Position numbers and translations under genes: made by a program | DNA from: Geosiphon pyriformis | Lineage: Eukaryota; Glomeromycota; Glomeromycetes; Archaeosporales; Geosiphonaceae | Direction: 5' to 3' | DNA length: 64,000 nucleotides | NCBI GenBank assembly: GCA_016748015.1 | Contig: JAAOMT010000630.1 | Span: 352,708 to 416,707 of the forward strand | Notes under the pieces: generated by a model | What the model was told of the DNA's origin: nothing | Databases searched by the model: none | Seen by the model: only the letters and a program-made list of their open reading frames with translations | Shown here: piece by piece, positions 62,600 through 64,000 of the stretch | Position numbering within the stretch: position 1 is the first letter of the stretch | Layout of the letters: each line of letters begins with the position of its first letter

Positions 62600-63670
62600 C
62601 ATATACAAAAATAACTCTTTTGTGGTGGACCTGGAAATTGCTTCAAGTAGCAGTATGTTTAAGAAAAAAACTTCAAAAAATGCTTTTTATGGTCCTGTTA
62701 GTAGTACTTTCTCTTAAAAGAAAAAAGTTTTTATTGGCAATATTAAACACTCCAGTAATGAAAAAAAATTTTTTTTGACCAAACCTGGTGTCAATAATGG
62801 CATGTATTTGAATATAAATAGTGAGCTTAATAACAATAATCTTAATAGTGCTACAATAGATTCAGGTAGTAATTTTTTTTTTGATTTGACTGCAACAATT
62901 CTTAAAGCTAAGAGAGTCAATAATGATTTGATTGGTAGTTCTTCTATTAATACTATTAATTTTGGAATGAATGAGGATATGGTTTATCTCTCTTTTCTTC
63001 TCAATATCTTTTTTGACAAAAGATAGATTGATCCCAAAGTAGTAAAAACTCAGATTAAAGTGCTCATCAAGAAATTTTTTGTTTTGAATATTAATTTCTC
63101 AACTGTGGAAAAAAAATTAGTGATGGCAAAAACTCAGTTTGCTAGAAAAATTTTTTTAGTTGTTAATAGTTTTAGGGGGGTTACTACTCTCTCAAAATTT
63201 GAAAAGATCATCAAATCTACCTTTACTTTAGAAATCAGCATGAAAAAAGCTATTTTATTGGCCAAAAATAATAGAATTATTACAAATGTCAATGTTAAAA
63301 AACAAGGAATACATTCAGATTGAACTGTGATCATTAAAGAAATTTCTATAAATACACCAAAAAAAATAATCGTCATTGCAGTATCTGAATTTAGGAAATT
63401 AAATCAATCAAAATTCAGTTAATTGGAATATAGCAGAAAGCTATGGTGGAATTTGCCAAATTGGGTCAGACTAAATAATTGGCTGATAAATAGTTTTTTT
63501 TTGATTGAAAAAGATTTAATGTGAGTGGCTATGGCTGTGGGAGATTGTGATATCTGGGCATTAAAGAATCAATTCAGAACTCTGTTGTATACTTTGCCTA
63601 TGAGAACAACTGTTCATAACTTGAGCACTCTTTTAGAAAGAATTGGTGGTGTTATGGAATGGTTTTCTTG
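62600..63670 (+). pseudogene. Second LINE copy, ORF1 part, decayed
   Basis: One plus-strand frame reads from about 62620 (VVDLEIASSSSMFKKKTSKN) through VFIGNIKHSSNEKK, DLTATILKAKRVNNDLIGSS, KFEKIIKSTFTLEISMKKAI, VIIKEISINTPKK and WALKNQFRTLLYTLPMRT to about 63665, with only a handful of stops (TAA, TAG, TGA). It is the 5' half of the LINE ORF1, in opposite orientation to the copy at 55010-61665, and breaks off before the CxxC knuckle. Stops sit where Gln, Arg or Trp codons would differ by one transition. It is probably the 5' part of a copy with an internal deletion (see the next entry). Confidence 0.7.
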
Positions 63671-64000
63671 GTATATTTAATTGCCAATATTCCGTTTTAA
63701 TTGCAATCAGTCTCTCATGAGTTTCTCAATTCTATTTGTGTGATAATGTCACTGTTATATTGAAGGCTTTCTCTTTAATGTCACAATGTAAGTTATTTCT
63801 CAATTTCTGATTGTTGTGTGTGTTTATGTAATCCTTCCCAGAGGTTGAACTGAAATCTACCTACTGTCTGAGGTTTTCTCTGAGGCTATCCTTGCAATTG
63901 TCTGATGTGTTTCTCTAATCTAGAAACACAGAATGTTAATGGCCTTTAGTGCTTTTCTTAATTTTTACAATAAAGCTTTTATTAATTAGTAATAACATGA
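63671..64000 (+). other. Non-coding tail after the LINE ORF1 fragment
   Basis: More balanced, T-rich sequence without an open frame, ending TTTACAATAAAGCTTTTATT. The AATAAA at about 63969 would act as a polyadenylation signal. It may be the 3' untranslated tail of the same element after an internal deletion, or unrelated host sequence. The window ends here, so this cannot be settled. Confidence 0.35.

Overview
The window is very AT-rich eukaryotic DNA. It has short introns (73-149 bp, GT...AG), TATA-bearing promoters, AATAAA-type polyadenylation signals, decayed LINE retrotransposons and an expanded family of BTB-BACK-TLDc proteins. This combination, together with class 3 lipases and orphan Ser-rich proteins, fits an arbuscular mycorrhizal fungus (Glomeromycotina, Rhizophagus-like). 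That placement comes from recognising the gene and repeat families; no marker gene in the window proves it.

Layout. 1-850: decayed coding relic ending in a LINE-like 3' tail. 905-2382 (-): BTB-BACK-TLDc gene A. 5006-7378 (-): two-exon gene for a 746-residue Ser/Asp-rich, probably nuclear orphan. 9863-11341 (+): BTB gene B. 16170-16690 (-): Tc1/mariner transposase relic. 18175-19258 (+): BTB pseudogene C. 22708-24183 (-): BTB gene D, broken by a one-base deletion. 29938-32239 (-): three-exon, membrane-anchored class 3 lipase. 35400-36864 (+) and 40013-41493 (+): BTB genes E and F, with a 537-bp assembly gap (38837-39373) between them. 43262-44140 (-): lipase pseudogene. 46724-48184 (-): four-exon secreted-type lipase whose catalytic Ser is Arg. 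50800-51330 (+): possible bZIP-like relic. 51380-52110 (+), 55010-61665 (-) and about 62600-64000 (+): three decayed copies of one LINE family.

The BTB-BACK-TLDc loci form one array. All six share an intron position (codon 87, phase 2). They are mosaics of each other: B and D lie in an inverted duplication of about 2.6 kb per arm; A and F share promoter and front half; E shares its front half with B/D but its last ~45 codons with A; F ends like B/D. Promoters have also been exchanged. This points to repeated gene conversion or unequal recombination. The family is usually thought to act as substrate adaptors for cullin-3 ubiquitin ligases, with TLDc linked to oxidative-stress and V-ATPase biology, but no partner can be named here.

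The LINE copies keep long readable frames with few indels. Most damage looks like G:C to A:T change: sense codons turned to TAA/TAG/TGA, and Asp to Asn at two RT catalytic sites and one RNase H catalytic site. This suggests directional mutation (cytosine deamination or a RIP-like process). I found no convincing new defence or biosynthetic system. The most interesting items are the mosaic BTB array, the Ser-to-Arg lipase and the directional decay of the LINEs.
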